Assembly: GCA_016934175.1 (NCBI GenBank)
Contig: JAFGTI010000066.1
Coordinates: 1 to 39,307, forward strand
Reading direction: 5' to 3'
From: Acholeplasmataceae bacterium
GTDB lineage: Bacteria; Bacillota_I; Bacilli_A; Acholeplasmatales; Acholeplasmataceae
Length of the DNA stretch: 39,307 bases
The translations under genes were made by a program, and so were the position numbers. This document shows, one piece after another, positions 30,396 to 39,015 of the stretch (positions within the stretch are counted from its first letter, which is position 1; each line of letters begins with the position of its first letter). The notes below the pieces were generated by a model. The model was not told the origin of the DNA. It was given only the letters and a program-made list of their open reading frames with translations, and did not search any database.

Positions 30396-30998
30396 ATGTT
30401 TATTACTTTTGAAGGCGGCGAAGGCACCGGTAAAACCACATTAATGAAAGATATCGCAGAAATACTTAGCCAGGAATATGAAGTAGTAACTTCAAGAGAA
30501 CCTGGGGGTAGTATGATTACTGAGGCAATTAGAGATATCATATTAAACCCCAAGTATAAGGGTGTTACACCATATACTGAGGCTCTTCTTTTAGCTGCAT
30601 CAAGAGCACAACATCTTGATGAAATAATTTTACCAGCACTTAAGGCAAACAAAATCGTCCTTTGTGATCGATATTTAGACAGTTCGCTAGCTTATCAAGC
30701 ATATGCAAGAGATTTAGGATTTGATTTTGTATTAAGTATTAACCAATATGCAACATATCACATGCCAGCTTTAACTTTTTATATTGATTTGGATCCATTG
30801 GTTGGAATGGCTAGAATTTCAAATCGAGCAAAGTACGATAGACTTGATCAAGAAACAGTTCTATTCCATCAAAAAGTGAGAGAGGGTTACTTAAAGATTT
30901 CAAAAATGTATCCCGATCGCATAGTTACGATAGATGGAACGTTATCTATTGAAGAAATTAAAAAACAAATTATTGCAAAAATAAAGGAAACTTTATGA
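30396..30998 (+). CDS. tmk: Thymidylate kinase
   Basis: A 200-residue dTMP kinase. P-loop G-G-E-G-T-G-K-T-T at 7-15, the dTMP-binding R-E-P-G-G, D-R-Y-L-D-S-S-L-A-Y-Q and a LID-like region around S-N-R-A-K-Y-D-R-L-D. AAGGAGAG precedes the ATG. It ends in TGA overlapping holB by 4 bp. The Bacillus genes yaaQ and yaaR, which sit between tmk and holB, are absent. Confidence 0.96.
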   Translation: MFITFEGGEGTGKTTLMKDIAEILSQEYEVVTSREPGGSMITEAIRDIILNPKYKGVTPYTEALLLAASRAQHLDEIILPALKANKIVLCDRYLDSSLAYQAYARDLGFDFVLSINQYATYHMPALTFYIDLDPLVGMARISNRAKYDRLDQETVLFHQKVREGYLKISKMYPDRIVTIDGTLSIEEIKKQIIAKIKETL

Positions 30999-31939
30999 AA
31001 AGAGCATATTATTTTTTCAAACAAACTATTTTGAAAAATAGACTAGCACACCTTTATTTGATTAGTGGACCAAAAGGTAGTGGGAAGTCACAACTCGTTG
31101 ATGATGTTGCATTTTTGATTCTCAGTCAAAACAGGGAAGATGTCAGTCATTTACAACAACAAATTGAAGAACGCAAGATTGCAAATATGATGGTGATTGA
31201 GCCAGATGGTTTATCCATAAAAAAAGAACAAATACTTGCACTTCAAGCAGAGTTTTCAAAAACAGCATTAGTTAGTGGTCCAAGAATATATGTCATAAAA
31301 AATATTGAAAAAATTGGTGTAAGTGCCGCTAACAGTCTGCTTAAATTTATGGAAGAACCCTTGAGTCATAGCGTTTATGGATTTTTATTGACAGATAATG
31401 TTGATGATGTCATGCGTACCATCATTTCGAGAAGCCAAATTCTTCATTTGAAGAGTATTGATGAAAAAGATTTAGAACTTGAATTAATCAACAAAGGAAT
31501 TGATGAACGTGTTGCAGTATTGGCACCTTATTTAACAAAAAATATCGATGAGGCATTGTTGCTCGCAGATAACCCTAATTTTCTTGACATGGTTAATTTC
31601 ATTGAGGAAATGGTGATGAATTGGTCTGATCTAAATATTTCTCTTCCGTTATATTTTGCTCAAAAAGGTCGTTTTTTAATTCAAGATAGAGATTTCTTTA
31701 TGAATTTTTTAGAGTTAATCTTGATCTATTTCTTAGATCTTATTCATTATAGAGCCCATCAAGAAATCACATTTCAATTTTTAAGGGAACAAATACAAAT
31801 ACAATCAAGCCAAATGCAAATTGCAGATATTCAAAGTTTAATTGAGCAGATACAATCTATTTTGCAAAAACAAACTTACTATATCAATCTCGAGCTCGCG
31901 CTCGATCAATTATCATATACGCTGGAAAAGATGAGGTGA
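30995..31939 (+). CDS. holB: DNA polymerase III subunit delta'
   Basis: A 314-residue clamp-loader subunit. Walker A-like G-P-K-G-S-G-K-S at 25-32, N-S-L-L-K-F-M-E-E-P and the S-R-S-Q motif (the S-R-C position) support the call. The Cys4 zinc module seen in many delta' and gamma subunits is not present. It opens the clamp with delta and tau during replication. Coupled to tmk by a 4-bp overlap, and followed 4 bp later by ricT. Confidence 0.92.
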   Translation: MKRAYYFFKQTILKNRLAHLYLISGPKGSGKSQLVDDVAFLILSQNREDVSHLQQQIEERKIANMMVIEPDGLSIKKEQILALQAEFSKTALVSGPRIYVIKNIEKIGVSAANSLLKFMEEPLSHSVYGFLLTDNVDDVMRTIISRSQILHLKSIDEKDLELELINKGIDERVAVLAPYLTKNIDEALLLADNPNFLDMVNFIEEMVMNWSDLNISLPLYFAQKGRFLIQDRDFFMNFLELILIYFLDLIHYRAHQEITFQFLREQIQIQSSQMQIADIQSLIEQIQSILQKQTYYINLELALDQLSYTLEKMR

Positions 31940-31943
31940 GAAA

Positions 31944-32741
31944 GTGAAAGTAGCTCTAGTTCAATTCAAAGAAGCGGGAAAAAAATATTATTTCTCTTAT
32001 GGAGATTTAGATATAGAAAAAAACGATCTAGTTGTTGTTGAAACGACTAGAGGTATTGAAATTGGGAAAGTGTATTTATTTAAAGAAATTGAAGAATCGG
32101 ACTTATCAAGTGAACTTAAACCCATCATTCGCAAAGCTAATGATGGTGATATCAAAGAAGATGAATATAATCAAACACTTGAAGTTGGTATAATAGAAAA
32201 AACAAAGATTTTAGCTGTACAAAATGATCTTGAAATCAAGGTCTTAGGTGCTGAATACACACTGGATCGTAAAAGATTATTGATTTATTTTGAATCTGAT
32301 AATCGTGTTGACTTTAGGAATCTTGTTAGGGATTTAAGTGAAATATATCATACACGTATCGAACTAAGACAAATAGGTCCAAGAGATGCTGCTAAAATGA
32401 TAGGTGGTATAGGTCCTTGTGGCTTGATTTTATGCTGTGCCACTTTTATTGGTGAATTTGATGCCGTTTCTATTAAGATGGCGAAGAACCAAAATATCGC
32501 TTTAAATCCTCAAAAAATATCGGGTATTTGTGGTAAATTACTTTGTTGCATTAAGTATGAAGATGATGTTTATACTGAACTAAAAGCATTGTTACCAGAC
32601 CTTCGTGAAAAAGTTGAAACAGAAAAAGGGACTGCAAACGTGCTTGAAATAAATATTATTGGACAAAAAGTGAAAGTTAAGAATCTAGAAGATGGTAGTA
32701 TCGAATGGTTAGACGCTAAGGACATTAAGCGTAACGAGTAA
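31944..32741 (+). CDS. ricT: PSP1 domain protein RicT (YaaT)
   Basis: A 265-residue PSP1 family protein. In B. subtilis it forms the Y-complex with RicA and RicF, binds iron-sulfur clusters and helps RNase Y mature mRNAs. The cysteine pattern is kept: Cys159, Cys164, Cys165 (G-P-C-G-L-I-L-C-C) and Cys196, Cys201, Cys202 (G-I-C-G-K-L-L-C-C). It starts at GTG with GAGGTGAG upstream. RicA and RicF are not seen in this window. yabA, the next gene in Bacillus, is missing. Confidence 0.93.
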   Translation: MKVALVQFKEAGKKYYFSYGDLDIEKNDLVVVETTRGIEIGKVYLFKEIEESDLSSELKPIIRKANDGDIKEDEYNQTLEVGIIEKTKILAVQNDLEIKVLGAEYTLDRKRLLIYFESDNRVDFRNLVRDLSEIYHTRIELRQIGPRDAAKMIGGIGPCGLILCCATFIGEFDAVSIKMAKNQNIALNPQKISGICGKLLCCIKYEDDVYTELKALLPDLREKVETEKGTANVLEINIIGQKVKVKNLEDGSIEWLDAKDIKRNE

Positions 32742-33464
32742 ATGTTAAGAACACTTTTAGGAACCGATTTATGGATTGAGCAGAAATCTAGGCAAGCTTT
32801 CAATTTGGATACTATACTTTTAGCTGATTTTATTAAAATACCAGCACGTTCCAAAACTGTTGCAGATTTTGGCACCGGCGTTGGTGCTCTGATACTTTAT
32901 ATGAGCAAAAAAACAAAAGCGAATATCATTGGTATTGAAATTCAAGATGAAAGATTTTCACAAGCACAAAAAAATATTACATTAAATCATTTAGATCATC
33001 AGATATCTTGTCTACATCACGATGTAAGAGAACTCACATTAAAGAATCTCGATGTCGTCATAAGCAATCCACCCTTCTTTAAAATAACTGAAAATGGAAA
33101 TATAAATGAGAGTGAAGAAGATAGAATTGCAAGACACGAAGTAATGCTCACACTAAAAGAATTAGTTATATCAGCATCAAAAGCATTGAAGTATGGTGGT
33201 CATTTCTTCATGATTCATCGTCCTGATCGATTTTCAGAAATTGTTGACATATTTAAAGAAAATCAATTGGAAATTAAAAGGGTAAGATTTGTGCACCCCT
33301 ATTTAAAATCAAGCCCAAATCACATCTTGATTGAAGCTATAAAAAATGGGCAACAAGGTATGAAAGTAGAGCCACCCCTTATTTTATATGAAAAAAAACA
33401 TGTAATGACTCAAGAACTTATTGATATTTATGGAGGGAAAAATTATGTTACTGAGCGTTCTTAA
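32742..33464 (+). CDS. tRNA(Val) adenine-N6 methyltransferase family protein (YabB/TrmN6)
   Basis: A 240-residue Rossmann methyltransferase. SAM motif D-F-G-T-G-V-G-A-L at about 43-51, acidic I-G-I-E-I-Q, and the adenine-N6 motif N-P-P-F at 109-112. The E. coli relative (YfiC/TrmN6) methylates A37 of tRNA1-Val; target specificity here is inferred. Starts directly after the ricT stop (TAA-ATG, no gap), so translation is coupled. Confidence 0.88.
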   Translation: MLRTLLGTDLWIEQKSRQAFNLDTILLADFIKIPARSKTVADFGTGVGALILYMSKKTKANIIGIEIQDERFSQAQKNITLNHLDHQISCLHHDVRELTLKNLDVVISNPPFFKITENGNINESEEDRIARHEVMLTLKELVISASKALKYGGHFFMIHRPDRFSEIVDIFKENQLEIKRVRFVHPYLKSSPNHILIEAIKNGQQGMKVEPPLILYEKKHVMTQELIDIYGGKNYVTERS

Positions 33465-33855
33465 TAGAAAAGATAAATTGAAATTTCTTGATTTAGCGAT
33501 GCATATGGTATCTATAGATGGCATACCTACTGATCTCGAACAAAGACTACTTAATATGATGTTGGCTGAAGTTGGTGACAATATAGTTGCTGAGTATCAT
33601 TTTGCACTCAGTAAAAAATTGCCCGAAACAACCAACTACTTTAAGAAAGCATCTAAAAAAATAAAAAATATTGTCTATTTGAATTTAATCAAAATTGCAA
33701 TGTCGGATGATTTTTACAACACATTAGAACATAATTTTTTAGAAGAGATACGAGAAACATTGGATATTAGTGAAATGAAGAAAAAACAATTGATGAGACT
33801 TGTTTATTTGGAAAGAGATTTAAGAGAACGAGCAAAGAGAGTTGTTTGTCACTAA
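33445..33855 (+). CDS. Small helical protein, TerB-like fold, function unknown
   Basis: A 136-residue all-helical protein. The segment F-L-D-L-A-M-H-M-V-S-I-D-G-I-P-T-D-L-E-Q resembles the D-G-x-(I/P)-x-x-x-E repeat of TerB-like proteins, and a second, weaker copy may lie around A-M-S-D-D-F-Y-N-T-L-E. I recognise no catalytic residues. It starts with GGAGGGA inside the end of the methyltransferase gene (20-bp overlap); an in-frame TTG 24 bp upstream is less likely. It occupies the position of the GIY-YIG gene yazA in Bacillus, but is unrelated to it. Confidence 0.6.
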   Translation: MLLSVLNRKDKLKFLDLAMHMVSIDGIPTDLEQRLLNMMLAEVGDNIVAEYHFALSKKLPETTNYFKKASKKIKNIVYLNLIKIAMSDDFYNTLEHNFLEEIRETLDISEMKKKQLMRLVYLERDLRERAKRVVCH

Positions 33856-34703
33856 TGCAAAAAAGTTTTATGGAAGAAAAACCAACACTTTTTGTTGTTT
33901 CAACACCCATAGGCAACTTGGGAGATATGACATATCGGGCTGTAGAAATATTAAAAAAGGTTGATATTATTTTAGCAGAAGATACAAGAACTTCAGGTAC
34001 CCTATTAAATCATTATCAAATTAAAAAACAGATGATCAGTTATCATGAATTTAATAAAAACGATAAGGAATCCGTCGTGATTTCTCTATTAGAAGAACAA
34101 AAAAATATAGCTTTAATTAGTGATGCTGGTACCCCGGGTATTAACGATCCTGGTTATGAAATCATCAAAAAAGTTATTGAATTAGGATATCATGTAGTTT
34201 CTATACCTGGAGCGAGTGCGATTTTAGCTGCTATCGTTTCTTCCGGGCTCATTATCCAACCCTTTACTTTTCTTGGGTTTCTTCCAAGAAAACAAGTAGA
34301 GATGAAAAGAGTATTAGAGACCTATCTTAAAAGAAAAGAAACCTTGGTTATATATGAATCTCCACTTAGAATTTCTAAAACACTAGCGACATTATTTAAA
34401 GTTTTAGGAGATCGTAAAGTTGTATTGGCAAGAGAACTTACAAAGAAGTTCGAAACTATTATACGAACAACACTAGAAAACGCTATAGAAATGGAACATA
34501 ATCCCAAAGGTGAATATGTTATTATTATTGAAGGTGATTATCATATACAAACAGTTTTTGATGAATCAATTGTTGATCATGTCAAAAAGCTAGTTGATAT
34601 GGGATTAAACGAGAAAGATGCGATGAAAAAGGTTTCTATTGAGCGTCATATTTCGAAAAGTGAAGTGTATCAAGCATATAAAATTGATAATAAAATAACT
34701 TGA
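33855..34703 (+). CDS. rsmI: 16S rRNA (cytidine1402-2'-O)-methyltransferase RsmI
   Basis: A 282-residue SAM enzyme that 2'-O-methylates C1402 in the decoding centre. Motifs: V-S-T-P-I-G-N-L-G-D-M-T, A-E-D-T-R-T-S, S-D-A-G-T-P-G-I-N-D-P-G and Y-E-S-P-L-R-I. The start overlaps the previous stop (TAATG); ATG at 33870 and an upstream in-frame TTG at 33846 are alternatives. It ends in TGA and the T-box promoter overlaps its stop. No abrB gene follows, unlike Bacillus. Confidence 0.95.
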   Translation: MQKSFMEEKPTLFVVSTPIGNLGDMTYRAVEILKKVDIILAEDTRTSGTLLNHYQIKKQMISYHEFNKNDKESVVISLLEEQKNIALISDAGTPGINDPGYEIIKKVIELGYHVVSIPGASAILAAIVSSGLIIQPFTFLGFLPRKQVEMKRVLETYLKRKETLVIYESPLRISKTLATLFKVLGDRKVVLARELTKKFETIIRTTLENAIEMEHNPKGEYVIIIEGDYHIQTVFDESIVDHVKKLVDMGLNEKDAMKKVSIERHISKSEVYQAYKIDNKIT

Positions 34704-34727
34704 TTTTTGAACATTTTCATATATAAT
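34700..34727 (+). promoter_or_regulatory. Promoter of the metG T-box transcript
   Basis: TTGATT (34700-34705), 16-bp spacer, TATAAT (34722-34727). The -35 box overlaps the rsmI stop codon. Confidence 0.6.
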
Positions 34728-34733
34728 AAGATT

Positions 34734-34940
34734 ATTATAGGCAATGAGAAAGAGAGTAGTTTGATTGTAGAGTCTAGAGAGTTCGTGTTTGGTGAAAACG
34801 AATCCTATATCAAATGAACATGGTTTTCGAGCCTTTTGGTCGATACGTAGATCAAAACGTTTGTCCGCGTTAAGGATTTTGAGTGCTAGCATTGCTAGAA
34901 CTAAGGTGGTACCGCGAATTTTCGTCCTTAGATTTTTTTA
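34734..34940 (+). promoter_or_regulatory. T-box riboswitch, methionine specifier
   Basis: A leader of about 240 nt carrying the T-box sequence A-GGTGGTACCGCG at 34904-34916. Within it, TGGT (34907-34910) would pair with the ACCA end of uncharged tRNA. Stem I contains a GAGAGTAG GA-type motif (34751-34758) and the specifier loop offers ATG at 34814-34816, followed by A; another ATG at 34820-34822 is also Met. Uncharged tRNA-Met would stabilise the antiterminator and switch on the MetRS gene downstream. The specifier choice is inferred from position and from the regulated gene. Confidence 0.88.
34901..34939 (+). terminator. Conditional terminator of the T-box
   Basis: CTAAGG (34901-34906) pairs with CCTTAG (34926-34931), extended by partial pairing inside, followed by T7. 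Formation competes with the antiterminator that includes GGTGGTACC. Confidence 0.85.
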
Positions 34941-34974
34941 AGGGCGATTTTTATATATTTAGGAGGTAATTAAA

Positions 34975-36540
34975 ATGAACAAAACTTATTATTTAACAAC
35001 AGCAATTGCATATGCTTCAGCCATTCCCCATATCGGAAATGTATATGAGGCTATTTTGGCTGATGCTATTGTCAGATTTAAGAGATTAGATGGATATGAT
35101 GTCTTTTTCCAAACAGGAACAGACGAACATGGACAAAAGATAGAAAACAAAGCTAAAAATAATGAGCTTTCGCCTAAAACATATGTAGATCATATTTCTT
35201 CGGAAATTAAAAGAATCTATAGAAAAGTGAATATCAGCTATGACCAGTTTGTTAGAACTACTGATGAAAGACACATCAAGTCTGTTCAAGCTATTTTTAA
35301 GAAACTATATGATCAAGGCGATATTTACTTAGGCGAATATGAAGGTTGGTATTCAATCGCAGAAGAAGCTTTTATATTGGAAAAGGATATTATTGACGGG
35401 AAAGGACCTAACGGAGATGTTCCTGTATGGACAAAAGAAGCGGCATATTTTTTAAAACTCGCTCCTTATCAAGAGCGGTTATTAAAGCATATAGAAGAGC
35501 ATCCAGAATTTATTGAACCTGAATCGAGAAGGAACGAAATGATTCAAAACTTTCTTAAAGAACCACTTCCAGATTTATCAGTTTCTAGAACGTCTTTTTC
35601 ATGGGGTGTTCCTGTTGAATTTGATAAAGGACATATCGTGTATGTTTGGATTGATGCCTTAAGTAACTATATTACTGGGTTGAATTATCATCCAGATCAA
35701 GAAAATTCTCTAGAATTTAATAAATACTGGCCTGCTGATGTTCATCTAATAGGTAAAGATATTTTAAGATTCCATACGATTTACTGGCCAATCATTTTAA
35801 TGGCTTTAGGATTAGAATTACCCAAACAGGTTTTTGGGCATCCATGGATTTTAGTCAATAAAGGTAAAATGAGTAAATCTGTTGGTAATGTAATGTATAC
35901 TGATGATCTTGTGCGTTATTTTGGTGTCGATGTTGTTAGATATTATGTTTTGCATGAAATTCCTTTCGCTCAAGATGGTAATATCACTTATGAGCTACTT
36001 ATTGAAAGAAATAATAGTGACTTAGCAAATACAATAGGGAACCTTGTTAACCGAACAATTGGTATGGCACATAAATATCGCGAGGGGTTAATTAAGAAAA
36101 CAATACTTACCGAGCCGTATGAATTGAGTTTGTCTGAAAAAAGCCTAGAACTTTTACCATTAATTAGAAAACATATGGATGAATTAAAGGTTGCTGATGC
36201 ATTAGAAGAAATTGTGAAACTTGCTAGATTTGCAAATAAATATATCGATGTTTCTGAACCATGGGTTTTATTTAAAAACCTAGAAAAAAAAGCTGTTTTG
36301 GAACATGTTTTATATCATTTAATTGAAACGATTCGATTTATTGCAGTTGCACTTCAACCTTTTATACCAGACACAGCAATTAATATTGCAAAACAAATAG
36401 GCGTTACAGACTTAAGTTTTGAATCAATCACTAAATTTGGCAATTATGAAGAGCAAACGTTAGGAAAGGCTTCGGTATTATTTGAGCGTTTTGATGCTTC
36501 AAAAAAAATTGAAGAAATTTTAAAAGATCAAAATGAATAA
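34975..36540 (+). CDS. metG: Methionyl-tRNA synthetase (short, zinc-less form)
   Basis: A 521-residue class I synthetase charging tRNA-Met. HIGH motif as P-H-I-G-N at 18-22 and K-M-S-K-S at 298-302. The connective-peptide region around G-W-Y-S-I-A-E-E-A-F has no cysteine pair, so the zinc knuckle found in many MetRS is absent. The protein stops after the anticodon-binding helical domain; the C-terminal Trbp111-like tRNA-binding domain of B. subtilis MetS is lacking. Controlled by the T-box upstream; AGGAGG precedes the ATG. Confidence 0.96.
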   Translation: MNKTYYLTTAIAYASAIPHIGNVYEAILADAIVRFKRLDGYDVFFQTGTDEHGQKIENKAKNNELSPKTYVDHISSEIKRIYRKVNISYDQFVRTTDERHIKSVQAIFKKLYDQGDIYLGEYEGWYSIAEEAFILEKDIIDGKGPNGDVPVWTKEAAYFLKLAPYQERLLKHIEEHPEFIEPESRRNEMIQNFLKEPLPDLSVSRTSFSWGVPVEFDKGHIVYVWIDALSNYITGLNYHPDQENSLEFNKYWPADVHLIGKDILRFHTIYWPIILMALGLELPKQVFGHPWILVNKGKMSKSVGNVMYTDDLVRYFGVDVVRYYVLHEIPFAQDGNITYELLIERNNSDLANTIGNLVNRTIGMAHKYREGLIKKTILTEPYELSLSEKSLELLPLIRKHMDELKVADALEEIVKLARFANKYIDVSEPWVLFKNLEKKAVLEHVLYHLIETIRFIAVALQPFIPDTAINIAKQIGVTDLSFESITKFGNYEEQTLGKASVLFERFDASKKIEEILKDQNE

Positions 36541-37492
36541 GATGAATGCATGGATTAATTCCGATAAATTTAAAACTAAAATATTTCCAGAGGTAGAACG
36601 TTTAATAGCTGTTGTCGTCTTTACAATTATTTATGGGATTGGAGTTTCTTGGTTTTTGGAAGCATCCGTAGTTCCGCTTTATACCGGAGGGATTCCTGGT
36701 ATAGGACAACTTGTTAGAGATGCTATGTTTGTTTGGTTTAATTATGATGTAGGATCAAATTTCTTAGGATTGTTCGTTATCATCTTGAATATTCCAATTC
36801 TACTTGTTGGGTGGTTTGGTGTTTCTCACAGGTTCACCATTCATAGTTTAATATCAATTTTGGTTCAAGCTTTCATTTTAAGCTGGTTTCCTAAAGTAAA
36901 TATGGGATTAGATGGTTTAGAACATGTATTCGCAGCTGCAGTTTTAGGTGGTTTACTTATCGGGATTGGAGCAGGCGGAGCACTCAGATATGGTACTTCA
37001 ACAGGTGGACTTGATATACTTGCTCAATATTTTTCATTTAAAAAAGGGAAATCAGTTGGATTTATTTCTATGTTGATGAACGTTGCTATTGCGCTAATTG
37101 GTGCGATGATTGTTGGTGGAAAAGTTGGACCTAGCGGACTTGTCGTTGGTGGTGGTGTTATTGCATCATACACAGTCATTAGAATTATTGTATCAACGAT
37201 TATGACTGATCGGTTACATACCTCATATCAGTTTTTATCAGTAGATATCATCACATCAACACCACAGATACTTGTTGATGAAATATTAAACAAAGTTTAT
37301 AGAGGAGTTACCTTGATGAAAGTTGAAGGGGCATATTCCCATCATGAGAAAACTCTAATTTATGTTGTCATTTCCGCTTATGAACTACATACACTTGTAC
37401 AATTGGTGAGACATGTAGATCCTCACGCATTTATTGTTTCAAGACCTGTTAGAAATGTCTTCGGAAATTTTAAACGCAAAACAATTGCGTAA
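36533..37492 (+). CDS. YitT family membrane protein (DUF161/DUF2179)
   Basis: A 319-residue protein with about five or six hydrophobic segments in the first 210 residues, including the family-typical Y-T-G-G-I-P-G-I-G, G-G-L-L-I-G-I-G-A-G-G-A-L-R and T-S-T-G-G-L-D-I-L-A. A soluble C-terminal DUF2179 domain follows (T-L-M-K-V-E-G-A-Y-S, then V-D-P-H-A-F-I). The family is widespread in Bacillota with no established function. The start overlaps the metG stop by 8 bp and has a poor ribosome site; the ATG at 36542 is an alternative. Confidence 0.85.
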   Translation: MNKMNAWINSDKFKTKIFPEVERLIAVVVFTIIYGIGVSWFLEASVVPLYTGGIPGIGQLVRDAMFVWFNYDVGSNFLGLFVIILNIPILLVGWFGVSHRFTIHSLISILVQAFILSWFPKVNMGLDGLEHVFAAAVLGGLLIGIGAGGALRYGTSTGGLDILAQYFSFKKGKSVGFISMLMNVAIALIGAMIVGGKVGPSGLVVGGGVIASYTVIRIIVSTIMTDRLHTSYQFLSVDIITSTPQILVDEILNKVYRGVTLMKVEGAYSHHEKTLIYVVISAYELHTLVQLVRHVDPHAFIVSRPVRNVFGNFKRKTIA

Positions 37493-37516
37493 AAGACCTC
37501 TTTGGGGGTCTTTTTC
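37491..37516 (+). terminator. Terminator after the YitT gene
   Basis: AAAAGACCTC pairs with GGGGTCTTTT around a TTTG loop (one T-G wobble), followed by a T-rich tract. It closes the metG operon. Confidence 0.88.
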
Positions 37517-37541
37517 TATTTTTGTTCATAGAATGCCTGTT

Positions 37542-37567
37542 TCACATGAGTTATGATGGAAATGTGA
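37542..37567. repeat. Inverted repeat upstream of the fru promoter
   Basis: TCACAT and ATGTGA separated by 14 bp, immediately upstream of the -10 element. It could be an activator or repressor site for the fructose operon. Only six bases match in each half, so it may be chance. Confidence 0.3.
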
Positions 37568-37579
37568 CTATATAATTGA

Positions 37580-37585
37580 TATAAT
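37580..37585 (+). promoter_or_regulatory. Extended -10 promoter of the fructose PTS operon
   Basis: TGA-TATAAT (TGn extended -10), 52 bp before the fruK start. The -35 region is poor, which fits a promoter that depends on an activator. Confidence 0.5.
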
Positions 37586-37636
37586 GACTATGAGCACACA
37601 ATCACTGACGCATTTCAATATAAAGGAGAAATGTTT

Positions 37637-38557
37637 ATGATTTATACGTGTACACTTAATCCTGCGGTCGATTACATAATCGAACTAGGAAATCTAGAAT
37701 CTAATAAATTGAATCGATCTAATAAGGCTATTTTTCGTGCCGGAGGGAAAGGAATTAACGTTTCTGTTGTTCTTAATAATTTAGGTTTAGAAAGTATTGC
37801 TACTGGCTTTTTAGGCGACTTTACGGGTGATTTAATTAAAAAGGATTTACAAAATTATCCACTAGTTCAAATGGACTTCATAGATATCAATGATACGACC
37901 AGAATGAACGTTAAATTAAATCACGGATATAAGGAAACAGAAGTTAATGTTTCAGGACCAGACATATCTGTTGATGATTTTAGTAAACTTCTCGAACAAA
38001 TAAGACAAATGAAAAAAAACGATTTGCTTATTTGTTCAGGTAGTGCATGTAAAGGGATATCTGATGCATATCTTAAGATTGCACAAGTGTGTCATCAAAA
38101 GAAAATTCCCTTTATCATGGATATTCCTGGAAAAGAGTTGATGGAAGTCATTAAACTCAATCCAGTATTAATCAAACCAAATCTTGAAGAACTCGAAGAT
38201 TATTTTGATATTAAAATACAATCGATGAGTGATGTTGTTTTATATGGGAGAAAACTCATTGAACTCGGCGCTAAAAATGTATTGATTTCAATGGGATCTA
38301 AAGGATCGTTATTTATTGATTTGGATCATGTATACAGAGCCAATTCAATTCACGGTCATGTCGTGAGTACAACTGGAGCTGGAGATTCTATGGTAGCTGG
38401 ATTCATGAAATCATATCTTAGCGATCAAGATCCTAAAAAAGCATACTTAAATGCTGCAATAGCGGCATCAGCAACTGTATTTAGCGAGGGACTCGCTACA
38501 CAAGAAACTATCAAATTATATCAAAATAAAATTAAAATAAAGGAGATACACACATGA
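37637..38557 (+). CDS. fruK: 1-phosphofructokinase
   Basis: A 306-residue PfkB-family kinase that phosphorylates fructose 1-phosphate to fructose 1,6-bisphosphate. Opening I-Y-T-C-T-L-N-P-A-V-D, substrate motif G-G-K-G-I-N at 36-41, and ATP/anion-hole motif G-A-G-D-S at 247-251 with catalytic Asp250. AAAGGAG is too close to the ATG at 37631, so this ATG 6 bp later fits better. The family also includes tagatose-6-phosphate kinase; the fructose PTS genes downstream favour 1-phosphofructokinase. The TGA stop overlaps the EIIA gene by 4 bp. Confidence 0.92.
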   Translation: MIYTCTLNPAVDYIIELGNLESNKLNRSNKAIFRAGGKGINVSVVLNNLGLESIATGFLGDFTGDLIKKDLQNYPLVQMDFIDINDTTRMNVKLNHGYKETEVNVSGPDISVDDFSKLLEQIRQMKKNDLLICSGSACKGISDAYLKIAQVCHQKKIPFIMDIPGKELMEVIKLNPVLIKPNLEELEDYFDIKIQSMSDVVLYGRKLIELGAKNVLISMGSKGSLFIDLDHVYRANSIHGHVVSTTGAGDSMVAGFMKSYLSDQDPKKAYLNAAIAASATVFSEGLATQETIKLYQNKIKIKEIHT

Positions 38558-39012
38558 GAATAAGCGAACTTATAAATCTTCAATTGATAAAACTAAATCT
38601 TGAAGCTAAATCGAAAGATCAGGTTATTAGAGAACTTTCAACAATATTATTAGAAAACGATAGATTATCAAATTTAGATAAATTTATGTTAGATGTTTAT
38701 GAAAGAGAAGCATTAGGTACAACAGGAATTGGATTTAAAATCGCAATTCCACATACAAAATCTAAATTTGTAACAAAACCATCTTTGGTTTTTGGTAGAT
38801 CATCTAGAGGAATTGATTATGAAAGTTTAGACGGGGAACCTGCCGAACTATTCTTTTTAATTGCAATGCCTGAATCTGGATCAAATACGCACCTACAAGC
38901 TTTGGCATTACTATCAAGAAACCTGATACATGAAGAGTTTAGAGATAGTTTATTAGAAGCTAAAACTAAAGAAGATGTTCTTGAGCTTATTCAAGCTATT
39001 GATGAAACATAA
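38554..39012 (+). CDS. PTS fructose-type EIIA component
   Basis: A 152-residue PTS EIIA type-2 domain. The phosphorylated His is His67 in I-A-I-P-H-T-K, and T-T-G-I-G before it is typical. It takes phosphate from HPr and passes it to EIIB. It is a stand-alone protein here, whereas Bacillus FruA carries A, B and C in one chain. The start is coupled to fruK; AAAGGAG upstream. Confidence 0.93.
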   Translation: MRISELINLQLIKLNLEAKSKDQVIRELSTILLENDRLSNLDKFMLDVYEREALGTTGIGFKIAIPHTKSKFVTKPSLVFGRSSRGIDYESLDGEPAELFFLIAMPESGSNTHLQALALLSRNLIHEEFRDSLLEAKTKEDVLELIQAIDET

Positions 39013-39015
39013 TTC

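Noticed and set aside
5424..39012. Use of TGA as tryptophan (Mycoplasma code), considered because of the Mollicutes-like traits
   Set aside because: Several genes end at TGA at the expected C-terminus (L16, Adk, Map, Tmk, HolB, RsmI, EcfT, FruK), and all Trp codons inspected are TGG.
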